From contig NC_086379.1 in NCBI RefSeq assembly GCF_036588685.1, positions 74,989,727 to 75,053,726 of the forward strand: a DNA stretch of 64,000 bases, read 5' to 3'. Source of the DNA: Mytilus trossulus. Its lineage: Eukaryota > Mollusca > Bivalvia > Mytilida > Mytilidae. The notes under the pieces are model-generated. The model worked only from the letters and a program-made list of their open reading frames with translations. It was not told where the DNA came from and ran no database searches. Positions 16,244 to 27,796 of the stretch are shown piece after piece. Position 1 is the first letter of the stretch. Each line of letters starts with the position of its first letter. Made by a program: the position numbers and the translations under genes.

Positions 16244-18424
16244 CTGAAACGATAAAATATATATTTTGAAAATGTTTATAATGATCCAAGATAGAAGTGG
16301 TCGTAAACAAAGTAAACTATTCTGATTACAATAGAAATGATGGGTAAAAGACATTATGATCAACATTGTTGAAAATTAAATTTACTGTCGACAGTAGCAT
16401 GATGCTGAGTTATACTAGCAAATTATTTCTAAGTATTCAAATGAAAATAATCAAATCTGACTTCACTTATCAGCTAAGTGCAGCACTGCAACACCCATGG
16501 ATTGGTCACGGATACCTATATCAAAATTCGTAAGAATTCGGCGGAACCATGTGTCTCTCCTTCGTTTACTGTTAATCGAAGGCTCAACAAAAATGAGGGG
16601 AAAACAATAAACATATTCCTCTCGAAACTATATTTTGATTGGAAGAAGCTTCTGTCCAAGTTTGGTAAAAATCCAGGATTGTTTATGAATTTAATAAATG
16701 TTTTAAAAATTGAAATGATTTTTTTCAAAGTTATTATATGTTGGTATCAAGTTTATTCAAAATTTAAACCATACAACTGTGCTATAATGAAGGTTGTAAT
16801 TCCATGAACAAAATTGACATTATACTGTTGGGTTCTTTTAATATGTTTTTGTTTTGTTTTAAAGCTATTTGCATGTTTTTGGCTTTACTTATAAATCTCT
16901 GCCGTTGAAGTGCTTACTGAAAGGGTGTAATCGATGTATATATAAAAAAAGTTCGAATAAGAGATCCAATTTATACCTGAATTGTCCATTATGTTCCCGG
17001 GTGGTGTTCCATCTCCTTGTTTGTCATCAGTTCTGCTACCAGGTTTGTACTCCAGCAAGTCTTCGTCGATCATATGTTTTGGGAGCTGATGATGATTTAC
17101 ACGAAGACGTCCTCCCCCTTTGGATAGATATCTTGACAATCTGTTATCTACAATAGTTACAAATGAAGATAATAAGAAACTATACTTAGTTTGAGATGTT
17201 TTTTCCATAATATTCTAAGAGTGTTCAATGATCTTAAGCTTCTATATTTGCTTGTATTATTGAAAACTCTTACGCATCTAAATATAATGATTAGATAATG
17301 TAATAATAATTTATTTACATAAAAATAAAATTGAGAATGGAAATGGGGAATGTGTCAAAGAGACAACAACCCGACCATAGAAAAAAACAACAGCAGAAGG
17401 TCACCAACAGGTCTATAATGTAGCGAGAAATTCCCGCAGCCAGAGGCATCCTTCAGCTGACCCCTACACAAATATATACTAGTTCAGTGATAATGAATGC
17501 CATACTAATTTCCAAATTGTACACAAGAAATTAAAATTAAAATAATACAAGACTAACACAGGCCAGAGGCTCCTGACTTGGGGCAGGCGCAAAAGTGCTT
17601 ATAATAATTATTTTTGGTAATCAAATGAAATTCCGGTTGGCCGTATGATTGGACTTTGATTGAAACAAATTTGGGATTCCCCATTTCCATTCTCAATTTC
17701 ATTTATAATCCCGCATGGTGCATGCAGAGCAAAGTCCATATCTTTGTCCCACCTTCCACTTAACACGGGAGATAAAGGAATAAAATCAAAGACAAAGAGA
17801 ATAATAAATAACGTGCCCGGGTAGGGTGACTTTTCCTTTTGATCAATTCTATTTTGTGAAATAGCAGTCGGCATGTCACATTTCATCTTTATGGGGTTGC
17901 ATCATCGTGAATATCGAGACACAAACATGTTTATTTCTTGTAATATTTGTCACATGACGTTAAACAGCAATTTCCTAGTTTCATCAGCTGACGGAACATA
18001 CCCAGCGGACGCCCCCCCCCCCCCCAAAAAAAAATAATAAGCAAAGAAACAATGACTTTTGATTAAAAAAACGTAATCAACTATTTTACTACTTCATGCG
18101 TTTTTTCCATGACGGAAAACCTTCTATGATTGAAAATCATGCAAACAGTTTTTCAGATGATTTTATGACAAAATAGCAAGTTCAATATACGAACAGGTGT
18201 CAAAATGTGGTAAAATAGGAAGACGATTTTGCTGTACATAAAATATAACATTATGTGTTCGTGATTTTTGGTTCGTCATATTTTAAACCGATTTTCCCCA
18301 TTTTAGTTTATTATTTGTGATATTACTTACTTGGAAACTTTCTCTTCGTTTCATGCTGTCTATTGCCAACTACTGTATCCATAGAAAACCAAAGAAAGGA
18401 TATAAGAAAATATATTATATTCAT
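15939..18424 (-). CDS. Secreted cysteine-rich protein with ANATO-like domain, paralogue 1 (3 exons)
   Basis: Exons 18331-18424, 16977-17147 and 15939-16243 join in frame (all phase 1, GT/AG) to a 189-residue protein. The start Met opens a hydrophobic signal peptide (about residues 1-20, MNIIYFLISFLWFSMDTVVG). A basic, Gly-rich linker follows, with SKGGGRLR and GSRTDDKQGDG. The last exon carries CCTLGRASSTRRSSC, then 35 residues, then KC-x10-CC with FERCC. CC-x12-C followed later by F-x2-CC is the anaphylatoxin/fibulin (ANATO) signature, but the loop before KC and the KC-to-CC spacing are longer than usual. The protein ends in a very basic Arg/Gln/Asn tail (RTRQQQRTTNRRRHLQHR). Secretion is inferred from the N-terminus. 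The function is unknown: complement-like, cytokine-like or antimicrobial roles are only possibilities. Confidence 0.78.
16977..17147 (-). CDS. Paralogue 1 exon 2: basic linker region
   Basis: This 171-bp symmetric phase 1-1 exon lies between a TATTGTAG acceptor and a GTATAA donor. It encodes NRLSRYLSKGGGRLRVNHHQ and an acidic/Gly-rich stretch ending GNIMDNS. There are no cysteines and no known domain. Confidence 0.75.
17336..17590 (+). repeat. Dispersed repeat inside the paralogue 1 intron
   Basis: The stretch begins GAGAATGGAAATGGGGAATG, has AGAGACAACAACCCGACC and ends near GAGGCTCCTGACTTGGGGCA. The inverted counterpart of its first part is at 24,320-24,455. The minus-strand open frame at 17,608-17,886 begins just past its end and has no similarity I recognise. 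Confidence 0.65.
18331..18424 (-). CDS. Paralogue 1 exon 1: signal peptide
   Basis: ATG at 18422-18424 has A at -3 (AAAAATG). The exon encodes a 20-residue hydrophobic leader and then NRQHETKRKFP, with a possible dibasic KR cleavage site. It ends CCAA before a consensus GTAAGT donor, in phase 1. Confidence 0.78.
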
Positions 18425-19080
18425 TTTTGTCAGTTGTAAAATTGTTCGCTTACTATTTTGAAGGTCTATTACCGGTATAGTTATCGTTCTTAGACTGTAA
18501 AATGGTGTTTAATTTGCTATAAAAGGAGAATATATTTGTAATAAAAAAGGGATATTATCGAACGATGTGTACACCCAATCACCAGACGGGAGCTGTCTAC
18601 GCCATACATGTTCCGATCCTTTCATTCCTTTATACTACATTAACCACAGCTAATAGCAATGCAATAGAGAGACGACGCACCTTAGGGTTGCTATGTTGTA
18701 GGATTTAACTCTAAATAATGACGAAATACATTGGATTAAGTTTAACAGTTATTATATTTTTTCAGTTAAATTGTTATTTTAAAATAATGCTTTTAATAAG
18801 CTTAGTCAAAATTGATATTGATAATACTGTGACAAGGGACATCAATGAAAACATGTTATTATTCTTTCGTTATGATTTAATTTACTCGAAAAAATGAAAC
18901 TTTCATAATGAAATGTGTGTTTAGAATGTCAGATTTCTTTACAAACAAATCACAACTAAATACGAACAACATGATGAGGCCAATATTGAGAAAAAATAAA
19001 TTATCTTGCTACTATATGCCGAAGCATTGTAAAAAATGGACAATATAACCATACAATCCAACAAAATCAGTTGCATTAAA
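18425..19080. promoter_or_regulatory. Upstream region of paralogue 1
   Basis: This is the 5' flank of the minus-strand gene. No convincing TATA box in the right orientation was found; a TATAAAAG near 18,521 is on the plus strand. Nothing else was recognised. Confidence 0.3.
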
Positions 19081-19084
19081 AAGC

Positions 19085-19340
19085 ACAAGGAGATAGGTCC
19101 ATTAGAGACCAAGGGACGTGGTTACAAGCAACTACATGTCAACGTAGGAACTTCAACAATGAGCAAAACTCATATTTTATGCTAAAACAATAAACGAAAG
19201 AAAAATATGACAGCTATAGGAACAAAACAACCACATCCACTGCCTGAACTACATGCTGCTGACTTGGTACCGGCACTTGAAAATGTAAGATGTGGGAGGG
19301 GGAATTGAACCTGTAAAAAAGGTGCGAGACCTCAACCTGG
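19085..19340 (+). repeat. Dispersed repeat copy (same family as 5,440-5,780)
   Basis: Shared phrases include GGTCCATTAGAGACCAAGGG, CAATGAGCAAAACTCATA, AACAACCACATCCACTG and TGCTGCTGACTTGG. Confidence 0.55.
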
Positions 19341-19464
19341 AACATAGTCACGACAGCACAACATAAGACAACTTTTTACGCATATTACCTCAAATATTTC
19401 TAGGTAATTTTAATAGTGGATGTTTTGGATTTTTTTTTCTCATTGTATTATAAGTATAGATTAT

Positions 19465-19593
19465 TACATGGCATTTTTCATATCAAACCCTTTATCGGCC
19501 AAAGGTTGTGATATCAGCCCAAGAGCCGCAGGCTCGAGGGCTGATATCACGAACGAGGGCCGATAAAGGGTCTGATATGAAAAATGACATGTA
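19465..19593. repeat. Near-perfect palindrome (foldback hairpin)
   Basis: The left arm, 19465-19500, includes TTTTTCATATCA and CCCTTTATCGGCC. It mirrors the right arm, 19558-19593. A second inner pair, GTGATATCAGCCC (19508-19520) and GGGCTGATATCAC (19538-19550), closes on a GAGCC...GGCTC tip. The whole could form a cruciform or an RNA hairpin. Confidence 0.88.
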
Positions 19594-20042
19594 ATTATCT
19601 TTTTATCATATACTTCAGCAGAAGATATACAGACAAGAACTATTAAAATTTAATTTTGTTTGTCTTTGCAATTTCAGAAAATATTTACAGACAACCAAAA
19701 CAAATTCTTTACTTTAATTTTTTTATTGATATAACAAGCATTTTATTTGTTTTGTCACAACAATTATCATGTTCTTCAATCATATTGTCACCTCATTTAA
19801 TATGTCTTTCAAAACATGTCAACTTATTTTTGCTCCTCAACTATTTTATCACTTGCCGTTTTCCTCGTTCTGTTGTCGTTTTCAATCAAATTTCCGGAAA
19901 TGCACGAAGTTGCATGTGATAAACGTCACGGAAATTAACGGAAAGGCATGTGATAACATTCCGGAAGCAGTCAATAAAGGTACCTTTATCAGCCCGCTAT
20001 GGCAATTCTTAGGAATCTGGTCAATAAACCAAGTAATCCTTT

Positions 20043-20869
20043 CATAGCCTTTTGATATTTTCAAATGTTATTGAACTGTAAAATTTTAGTAATATTTTAT
20101 ACAAGTATATGATAAGTTTTTTTACTTATTTCAATATCATTAATATTTTGAATACTCTACGCCAATACGGAAATATATGTTGGAAATAAATTAGTTATCT
20201 GCTACATACACTTTGGTTAAATTAATCGGTTTTACTCATAATCAAATAAACCATAATTATAACGAGTATGCAAATCGCAGGAAATTATGTTAAACATGCA
20301 TTGTAAACGTACAAAAATATAGTTTAGAATGTGGACTATAAAAGTTGTTATTTTGTAACTGTGTGGAGGTGTGTCAAAAGAATTCGTTTAAAGGTTAAAA
20401 TCTATATCGTTCCAATCATTCTGGGATCAAATAGACGCGCTAGAATGATTGTACAGTTTTTTAACAATCATCATTATCATATCACTTGACAACTATTTTC
20501 TTAAGGAAGATTGTCCATCCCTGTTAAATAGTAATAAGTTTAAATTATTTTACACATTTGGGTGATTCTCCAGTAAGTACTACAAGTAGCATGTGTCCAT
20601 CACAACGCATACTAATGCAACAAGAGGGTTCATTCCAAAATTATCTCAATTATTTTTAATAGCCATTTAACAGCCAAATATGTATACTTAATAGTGTAAA
20701 CAGTATATCAAATAAAGAACGCATGAAGAATCCCCAAAACCGAAGTTTTGAGAGACTTGTCAAATTTTGAGTATTAATTTCAATACTCTATCCAAGAGCA
20801 CCCTTGACCCACACCAAAATTAAGTTGGAAATAAAACTTTGATATATTGTCTTTCGGATACACATTTCT
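20043..20869. other. AT-rich spacer
   Basis: No coding feature was recognised. A small palindrome around 20,413-20,450 (CAATCATTCT...AGAATGATTG) was noted. Confidence 0.4.
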
Positions 20870-20992
20870 CAGTGGCGGATCCAGGGGAGGGGGGTCCGGG
20901 GGTTGGAACCCCTCTTTTTTGAACGATCAATGCATTTGAATGGGGACATGTAGTTGGACCCCCCCTTTTTCAAATAGCTGGATCCGCCACTG
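20870..20992. mobile_element. MITE-like element with CAGTGGCGGATCCAG ends, complete copy
   Basis: The element starts CAGTGGCGGATCCAG and ends CTGGATCCGCCACTG, 15-bp perfect inverted ends. Inside are runs of G and C and the shared GATCAATGCATTTGAATGGG. It is the clearest copy of a family with other members at 9,193, 26,340, 27,591, 28,453 and 51,722. Confidence 0.9.
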
Positions 20993-21655
20993 TTACTTAT
21001 TTGCAATTTCCATCGATGCCAAATTTGACAAAACATGTAAAATTAGCAATTTTGTTTCAAAATGACTATCTTAACATCAACATGTATAGCACTGAGTTAC
21101 TTTCCGATTTTATGGTAATATGAAAAATTCGGTAATACTGTTTCAAGTATATAGACTGTAAAATTCAATTTATAGTGAATATTTGACCACTATAAAATTT
21201 TTATCATTTGAGTGAATCAATACAGGGGAAATTAGCCCTATTCCTTTAGAGATGTTTACCTTAAACAATGAAAAGAAAAAACAATTTCAAATTGAAATTA
21301 AGATTAATTCAGAAGTCAAGCCTTTTTGTTAAGAAAAACCCTTTTTTCATCCAAATGTGCTTTGACTTAAATTACATAGACATGTAAAGTTTGCCGCATA
21401 TATTTGAACTAGCAATATGTATATAGTATAACTATTTTAAAGATTGATCTATATCATGGCTTATCTAAATATTTTTTTTTACATACCAGATTTAGATTTC
21501 AGCTGAAGTCATTATTGAAATATGCGATTATTTATTAGTTATCATAACTTTAACCTCGATTTAACATGATAACACACCTGTGGTCATTATCATTATCACA
21601 ACTCTTGACAATTGTTTTCTTAACTATAGAGGAGAGTTATAGTTTGGACTTTGTG

Positions 21656-21757
21656 TTTACTATTGTCCATCCCTGTAAATGATAGTAAAGTTTACTATTG
21701 TCCATCCCTGTAAATGATAGTAAAGTTTACTATTGTCCATCCCTGTATACAATAGTA
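21656..21757 (+). repeat. 35-bp tandem repeat, about three copies
   Basis: TTTACTATTGTCCATCCCTG starts each unit (21656, 21691, 21726) and is followed by TAAATGATAGTAAAG. Unit ends are self-complementary (TTTACTAT/ATAGTAAA). A diverged relative lies at about 20,505-20,540. Confidence 0.9.
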
Positions 21758-22670
21758 ATTGATATCAAGTCATTATATTTGTTGGAATGTTTTTTTTTAA
21801 AACTTTTTACCTATTGTCAGCATAAATGTTTACTGATTGTTGCTTGCTTAATGTCCAGTGACCAGTATCTCCTGCATATTCAGGAAGAGGAGAAATAACT
21901 AGTAAAAATAATTAAAAATGCATTGTTTCCATGCAAATTACCCGTTGCAAGGGTTCTTAAGATGCAGAGAGCATGTCACTAGAATAGGATCAAATGTCCG
22001 CATTCAAACTGGACGGGTCAGAATATAGACTGACTACCGGTAACATTTCTGTTGTTGGTGTGTTCATACATTTTGCCGATTTAACAAATATTTGAGAAGA
22101 CTATTTGCAAAAGCTCCATAACTAGCAATCATAATAATGTATATTAGCATTACAAAGTGTGTTTGTTTCTGGAAAATCCATCTTTTTGTATCAAACAATG
22201 TACAATTAATTACTGTTACTGTATTATGCATCGTTTATATGTGTTTGATTTTTTGCTGTTCTTAAATCTCTTACTTTATACCTGTCGCGTCCTTGAAAGA
22301 TGTAATTATAGTTACAATTACATGCAATTTTCTGTCAAAATACGATCCTTCAACTCCGAACGCCCATAGTAAAAAATATTTATGAAATTGCTTGAAACTT
22401 AGGTTAAAACTACCTCAAGCAATACTGATTTTGGTCGCTTTATGGCTTTTTTTTAAATTGTTTTTATATATTTAGATTTCCAAACATAAGCCGTCACGAT
22501 TACCTGATACAGATTTTCCCAAAATAAACCAACTGCAATAACTACGTATGCTAGTTATAAATATCAAAATTAGGTTTCGATCAATTTCTGAGTTGAAAAA
22601 CCAAACAATTGAGCAACACGAACCATAAAGAACGGAGTGAATTAAAGTGTTCCAAAGAGAAATCAGAGTG
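21758..22670. other. AT-rich spacer
   Basis: A plus-strand open frame at 22,157-22,369 has no recognisable similarity. Nothing else was supported. Confidence 0.4.
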
Positions 22671-22679
22671 ATCGAATTT

Positions 22680-23640
22680 TATATTGAATGTCTACAAGGT
22701 CAAGGTTTTAATGCGGATATTACATGAACTTAACATGATCAAGGTCAATAAAAATGAGGCCAAGTCGCGCAGGGTTCGATACTAACGCTAGTCCGAGGCT
22801 ATTAAAAAGCTTACATGATCCATAAAGTCATAGGAATACCCGACCAGAATACATGTACACTCACCAAATATCGGTTGATCTAATGTTTATAGAAAACGGA
22901 TGTTACCAAAAAACATAATAACCTTGATCAATGAATCATGCATACGAAGACAATGTCAGATAAACCCTAGAAGGATATTCCACATCTTCATTTTATGTAT
23001 ACATGTACACCTTAAAAATCATTCCATGAAACATCAAACAAAGTTGACATATGACATCGAACCATGAAAACGAGTTAAAGGTCACACAAACCCTGCTAAA
23101 CGGGCATTACGCTAGTTGCATGCACCGAATTAACCTACTGATCATAACTATGACTATCATAGAAACAGAAAAAGTTACAAACACAATTGACCAATGAACC
23201 ATAACATCGAGGTCAATGTCCGATGAATCTTATTACTTGGACATACATAGTACCTAACAATCATTCCATACATCAAATACATATGTATCCATACATATGC
23301 CCAATTGCATAAAGTAGCTCAGAAACTTACATCACAAAACATCAACGTTGGTCACTGATCTATGAAATGAGGTCAAGGTCAAGTGAATCCTGTCCGGTGA
23401 ATATGTATACCTTGGTATAATTCTGTATACCAACTATATTTAACATAGTACTCATTATTGAAAAAAAAAACCTGACGAGTTTAATACTTTTTTAGCAGTT
23501 ACTGAACATGAGGTCAAGGACAATGGACATATGTCATTATGTATTTGTGTACACGATAAGAAGTTCACATTTTCCATCTACCTTCAGACATATAAAGCTT
23601 ATGCAAAGAACTACCGACGTTGCGGCCAGATAATCGTTTG
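22680..23640 (+). repeat. Degenerate ~150-bp tandem repeat (ATGAGGTCAAGGTCA family)
   Basis: Blocks such as CATGAAAACGAG, GAGGTCAATGTCCGATG, ATGAAATGAGGTCAAGGTCA and ATGAGGTCAAGGACAATGGA recur at intervals of roughly 150 bp. The better preserved copy of this family is at 50,120-51,115, in the same orientation, with matching 3' phrases (ATATAAAGCTT). Confidence 0.75.
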
Positions 23641-24319
23641 TCTCGCATTCCGGTAATATTCGCATTACAACAAGTTTTCTATGAGTATTGTATGGTAATA
23701 CATAGTACCATACAGGTTAAAAATTCATTGTAATCATGCATGGAACGAAATTCTAACATGATCTATTCTAATTTGGCATGGTGTAACTAAATAAAATAAC
23801 AAACACACCTATCACTAATTTCTTCAAACAATTTACCACAGAAAAATGCCATTTATCATAAAAACAAAAAAAATCTTTATCAAAAATTAGTTATTTCTCT
23901 TTGAACAGAAATCTAGTAATTATAAAGTATTTCATCAAAAATTTGAAATTTGATTCTTTAACTGAACAAGAAAAAAAAGGTAAAATCGTGAAAATTCAAC
24001 ATCGCCAGTAACTTGTCTTGATAAAACAATTAATACACCAAATTTCAAATCAGTATCTTCAAGAATGAAAAAAAAGCTTGAAAACTGATTTGTCGGACTG
24101 ACAGACAGATAGACAGACAGACGGACAGGACAGACTTTGACGGTAGTGGACTAAAAAAACAGATAAGACACTTCCGGTGATAGTCATGAACAAACAAGGA
24201 ATTACAGGACTGTAGTTTTGAAAAATGAAACCAAGATAAACCCCGTTAGGAAAACTCAGCCTGGAATGATGCATCAGATGCAAGATGTGAAGAAGAATAC
24301 GGAACTAGTATATATTTGT

Positions 24320-24455
24320 TTAGGGGCCAGCTGAAGGATGCCTCCGGGTGCGGGAATTTCTCGCTACATTGAAGACCTGTTGGTGACCTTCTGCTGTTGT
24401 TTTTTTCTACGGTCGGGTTGTTGTCTCTTTGACACATTTCCCATTTCCATTCACA
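24320..24455 (-). repeat. Dispersed repeat copy inverted relative to 17,336
   Basis: The plus strand reads GACCTTCTGCTGTTGTTTTT and GGTCGGGTTGTTGTCTCTTT then CCCATTTCCATTC, the reverse complement of the 17,336-17,480 copy. The two copies flank the tail-to-head interval between the two small secreted-protein genes. Confidence 0.7.
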
Positions 24456-24904
24456 CTTGTTTTTCTAATTTACAAAAATGCTGGAACTTTGCTACAGAAG
24501 TTGAAAATTTGTCTGGGAAAATCAAAGTCATCTCTTAATTCGTAAAAGACGACGAAAAGTTGGAAGTACTGTGATATAAACAAATCAAGCAAGTTATAAA
24601 AAATCTTAAACATCTTTTAATCTTCCAAATTTTACATAACTCAAACAAAAATGTTAACAATACATTATATATCATCCATGACAAATGTTACTTCTAAGTA
24701 AATCTATAACAATTGTTCATTTTGGAATGTTCGTTCATAACCGTTTGTGATCGTCTCTTCTGTCTCTTTGGAGACCGGAAGGCAGCATGATCAAGGTTTG
24801 TCCTGTTTGGCAGTAGCAGCCTCATTCGGAAATCATGTCCTCGTAGCTGACTATTGGCCGAAGTGTTCCATATCAGATTCTCGCTAAGAAGCTCCTTATA
24901 TAAA

Positions 24905-25314
24905 TCAAGTGTACTTGTCTCTGACTAAGGTTTTGCATTTTCGGCGATCATCTCTATCAGAGAAGTTTATTTTACATCTATGCATATCTCTGTAAAAGTC
25001 TTCCCTATAGTTACAACACTTTTCAAATGGTTTACCGTATCTATCCCCACATTTCTCTGCCTTCCCGACAAGCAATCTAGAACTCGTATACGCAGAGTTA
25101 ATCCTTTGTATCATATTCTTCTTTCTAGACGGGTCATGAATGTGACAAGAAAGCTTCTTCTTTGCTGTTTTCTCCCCAAGCTTACAACATCCGACTCCTG
25201 ATGGCTTGAACAAAGCAAGTGCCCTATCTACACGTGACTTTATAGACGTTTGTGGACTCTGAGTCCTGCTCATTCTTGCACGCATGAGTAAGTGGCGTGG
25301 AACGACGGCTTGTA
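24905..25314 (-). CDS. Paralogue 2 exon 2: ANATO-like cysteine domain
   Basis: This exon follows TATTTTCAG and ends at a TGA at 24905-24907. It holds all eight cysteines of the mature protein. Many Lys/Arg residues, including SRKKNM, suggest a strongly basic secreted product. A possible ATTAAA polyadenylation signal is the complement of TTTAAT near 24,616. Confidence 0.8.
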
Positions 25315-26846
25315 CTGAAAATATATAAAACAAAACATGAATAAATGATGACTTTTCAAACTCACAGAATCAATTTCATTCTAAAACATCGTTAAAGGAA
25401 TAATGGAAGATCTTGATCAATTGTGACCCACTCTTTTTTTCGTACGGATTTTTTGAGTGACGCTTAACACTTCGTTACAAATCTTTATGTTAGCGGCACT
25501 CGTATTTCTTTGCATGACGAAACTGTTACCGCAGGTCATGAGTCAAGTTAATAGAATAAACTATTTAATTGTATTTAAATAAGATGATATATGCACGAAT
25601 TTCCCATTAAAGTTAAAAATACAAGCTATAAGAGGCGAATAATGTGATGAGTCATGTTAAACTCTAAAATAGTAACTTACAAGGACATAATAACAGAATA
25701 CCTATTGTGCGAGGTGTCTGATATACCTATTTAAAAGCTATTTAATTCTAGTATTAAAACGGGTCACAGAGTAGGTCATGGAATACCATTAATTCAAACT
25801 AATCATTATTTTACATCGTTTGAAGAATGAAAGTAACCCAAAAAGAATTAAAAAAAACAATAAATATTCGTATATAGCTTTAAAACACAATATATTGGCA
25901 TGTTCGTACTTTCAAAAAGTCAATTGTTATAAGAAGATCAGTAATGATATATGTACCCTTGTTGCACTCACTGGTAATGAGATAGATCACACTATTAATG
26001 ACCACCCTAGTTCATGTCCTATTTTTTAATTACTAATTTCATCCTTCTGGACAAATATTTCACTTGTAAGCACTTGGTGTTTAGTCTGATAGATAGTCCA
26101 TACTTACAAAAAAGGCTGTTATATAAATTTTCGTTGACATGACCAAATACCAGTAAAAATTGTCAGGAGACATAATATTTTCCGTTTTTTTTTTAATGCA
26201 GTTTACCATTAGAATACGTATATATATCAACTTGCATGCGCTGATATATGACAGCTCTGCATCAATAAAGCATACCATTCAATGGCACACTATTTCCTAC
26301 CAAGAAACATATTCATTAAGAACCCTTGCGACTTTACAGCAGTGGTGGTCAAGGGGGAGTGGGTCCGGGTAGGAACCCTTCTTTTTTGAGACGATCAATG
26401 CATATGATTTGAATACCCATCCCCTTTTTGAAGATGACTCGATCCGCCCCTGGTCAGTGTCAGACTTGTTTTTAGTGAGCGTTATTTCGGAGTTGCAGAA
26501 GTGCAAAATTTATATATTTAAGTTCTAGTGTTATTCTTTCATAATCGAAGCTGCTTCAAATCTTAAGTTATGATTGTGTTTCTAGTTAATAGCAACTTGC
26601 TGTTTTGTTATCAGGTTGTCTCATAATTATTATCATTCCGAAATTAAAAAAAAATAATAATTTAAACGTCAAGCACGATATATTTGACATATTTAATTAA
26701 GTGAGCGTCATAAGGCATTAAAAGTTTAAAACATCTTAGATCATTTGATAAGGCGTCGCAACCCCCCAAAAACTGGATAGTATATTATTCTTACCTGAAA
26801 TAGCTAAGATACAGGTATATATAACTCCACTGTAGAACAGATTCAT
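24905..26846 (-). CDS. Secreted cysteine-rich protein with ANATO-like domain, paralogue 2 (2 exons)
   Basis: Exons 26795-26846 and 24905-25314 join (phase 1, GT/AG) to 153 residues. A signal peptide, MNLFYSGVIYTCILAIS, is followed by a basic segment with no cysteine. The domain then begins GVGCCKLGEKTAKKKLSC (CC-x12-C). After 31 residues comes KC-x10-CC with PFEKCCNY, and then two further cysteines (MHRCK and RRKCK). Cysteine spacing, FE[KR]CC and the intron phase match paralogue 1, so the two are a diverged tandem pair. The FxxCCNY end is close to complement anaphylatoxins. A symmetric middle exon like that of paralogue 1 was looked for between the two exons and not found. The function is unknown. 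Confidence 0.78.
26338..26452. mobile_element. Degenerate GGATCCGCC-family MITE copy in paralogue 2 intron
   Basis: It begins CAGCAGTGGTGGTCAAGGGG, has ACGATCAATGCAT inside and ends CGATCCGCCCCTGG. The ends are diverged. Confidence 0.65.
26795..26846 (-). CDS. Paralogue 2 exon 1: signal peptide
   Basis: ATG is at 26844-26846 with A at -3. The exon encodes 17 residues of mostly hydrophobic leader and ends TTTCAG before a GTAAGA donor. Upstream in-frame codons exist as far as 26,966, but the hydrophobic segment starts at this Met and a TATA box sits 87-94 bases upstream. Confidence 0.75.
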
Positions 26847-26932
26847 TTTTACTATAGAATCAGCTGATTTAAGACAGGTGTGTAAAGAACTTCTAATCGT
26901 CCGTAAATGTTGTCTTAAATAGATTACAAAGT

Positions 26933-26940
26933 TATTTATA
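26933..26940 (-). promoter_or_regulatory. Candidate TATA box of paralogue 2
   Basis: TATAAATA on the minus strand lies about 87-94 bases before the ATG, leaving room for a short 5' UTR. It is a pattern match only. Confidence 0.45.
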
Positions 26941-27590
26941 CTACTTGTTAATGGGCCGTGTTCCACACGTCATCTGCCAATCAAATGGCCGGGTGTTATG
27001 TTTTTGTATGTACTGTTCATCAATATCACCCCATGTATAGGACGATATAACCTTATCACGAAACTTACGTTAATTTAAATTCATAAACAGGAAATAAATA
27101 CCCCAGGGTAAATATCCGCATACCATACTATTGTTATGGTGTATTACAACACATGCGCTTGATGCAAGGACCCCCTTTTTATTTTATATTAGAAATTTCT
27201 CTTATGAAATGTGTTCTTTCTCTTATCCACACGATATATCAAACATAATAGATATCCAAGAGGATTAAAGTCCATTAAGTAAGTGATAACTAGATTTCAA
27301 TTGAAACTCTTGATATTTTCATAACCCCCCCCCCCCCCTCCGGAAAAAAAATTAAAAATTAAAATGCCAATGTCAATGCACCAAGCGTATGTTGGGAAAG
27401 GCAGATATTCACTAGATAAGGGTTAAATAGTATCAAAATCTAAATGCCCAAACAAAAACACATTTATTTATAATTCCAACTGATCCACAAGAAGACTGCA
27501 GTATTTCGATGCCACTTTGGAGAAAACAGTATACAGATACCTGTTAACCAAGTCCAAGATTAATCGAATAATCTTTTTTATAACGTGTTG

Positions 27591-27796
27591 CAGTGGCGGA
27601 TCCAGAGGTGGGTTCCGGGTGTTAGAACCCCCTTTTTCTTAAATGATTAATGCATTGGAATGGTGACATATAGATATAAATATGGAGGGTTTTAACTACC
27701 TTGACTGGCTATAAAATGGTGACATATATGGTTGAAACCCCCCTTGTATCCTTGTTTGGGACCTCACCCTTTTGAAAATGGCTGGATCCGACCCTG
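27591..27796. mobile_element. GGATCCGCC-family MITE copy with internal duplication
   Basis: It starts CAGTGGCGGATCCAG and ends GGCTGGATCCGACCCTG. GGTGACATATA occurs twice inside, so this copy is longer (206 bp) than the 123-bp copy at 20,870. Confidence 0.8.

Noticed and set aside
16478..16807. 109-codon plus frame
   Set aside because: It lies within an intron of the minus-strand gene, is AT-driven and shows no domain or splice support.
17608..17886. 92-codon minus frame in the paralogue 1 intron
   Set aside because: It lies directly beside dispersed repeat sequence, contains a second GAGAATGGAAATGGGGAA block from that repeat and shows no family similarity.
24059..24283. 74-codon minus frame with a CPSVCLSVCQSDK run
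   Set aside because: The run comes from a simple GACAGACAGA tract and has no domain or signal support.
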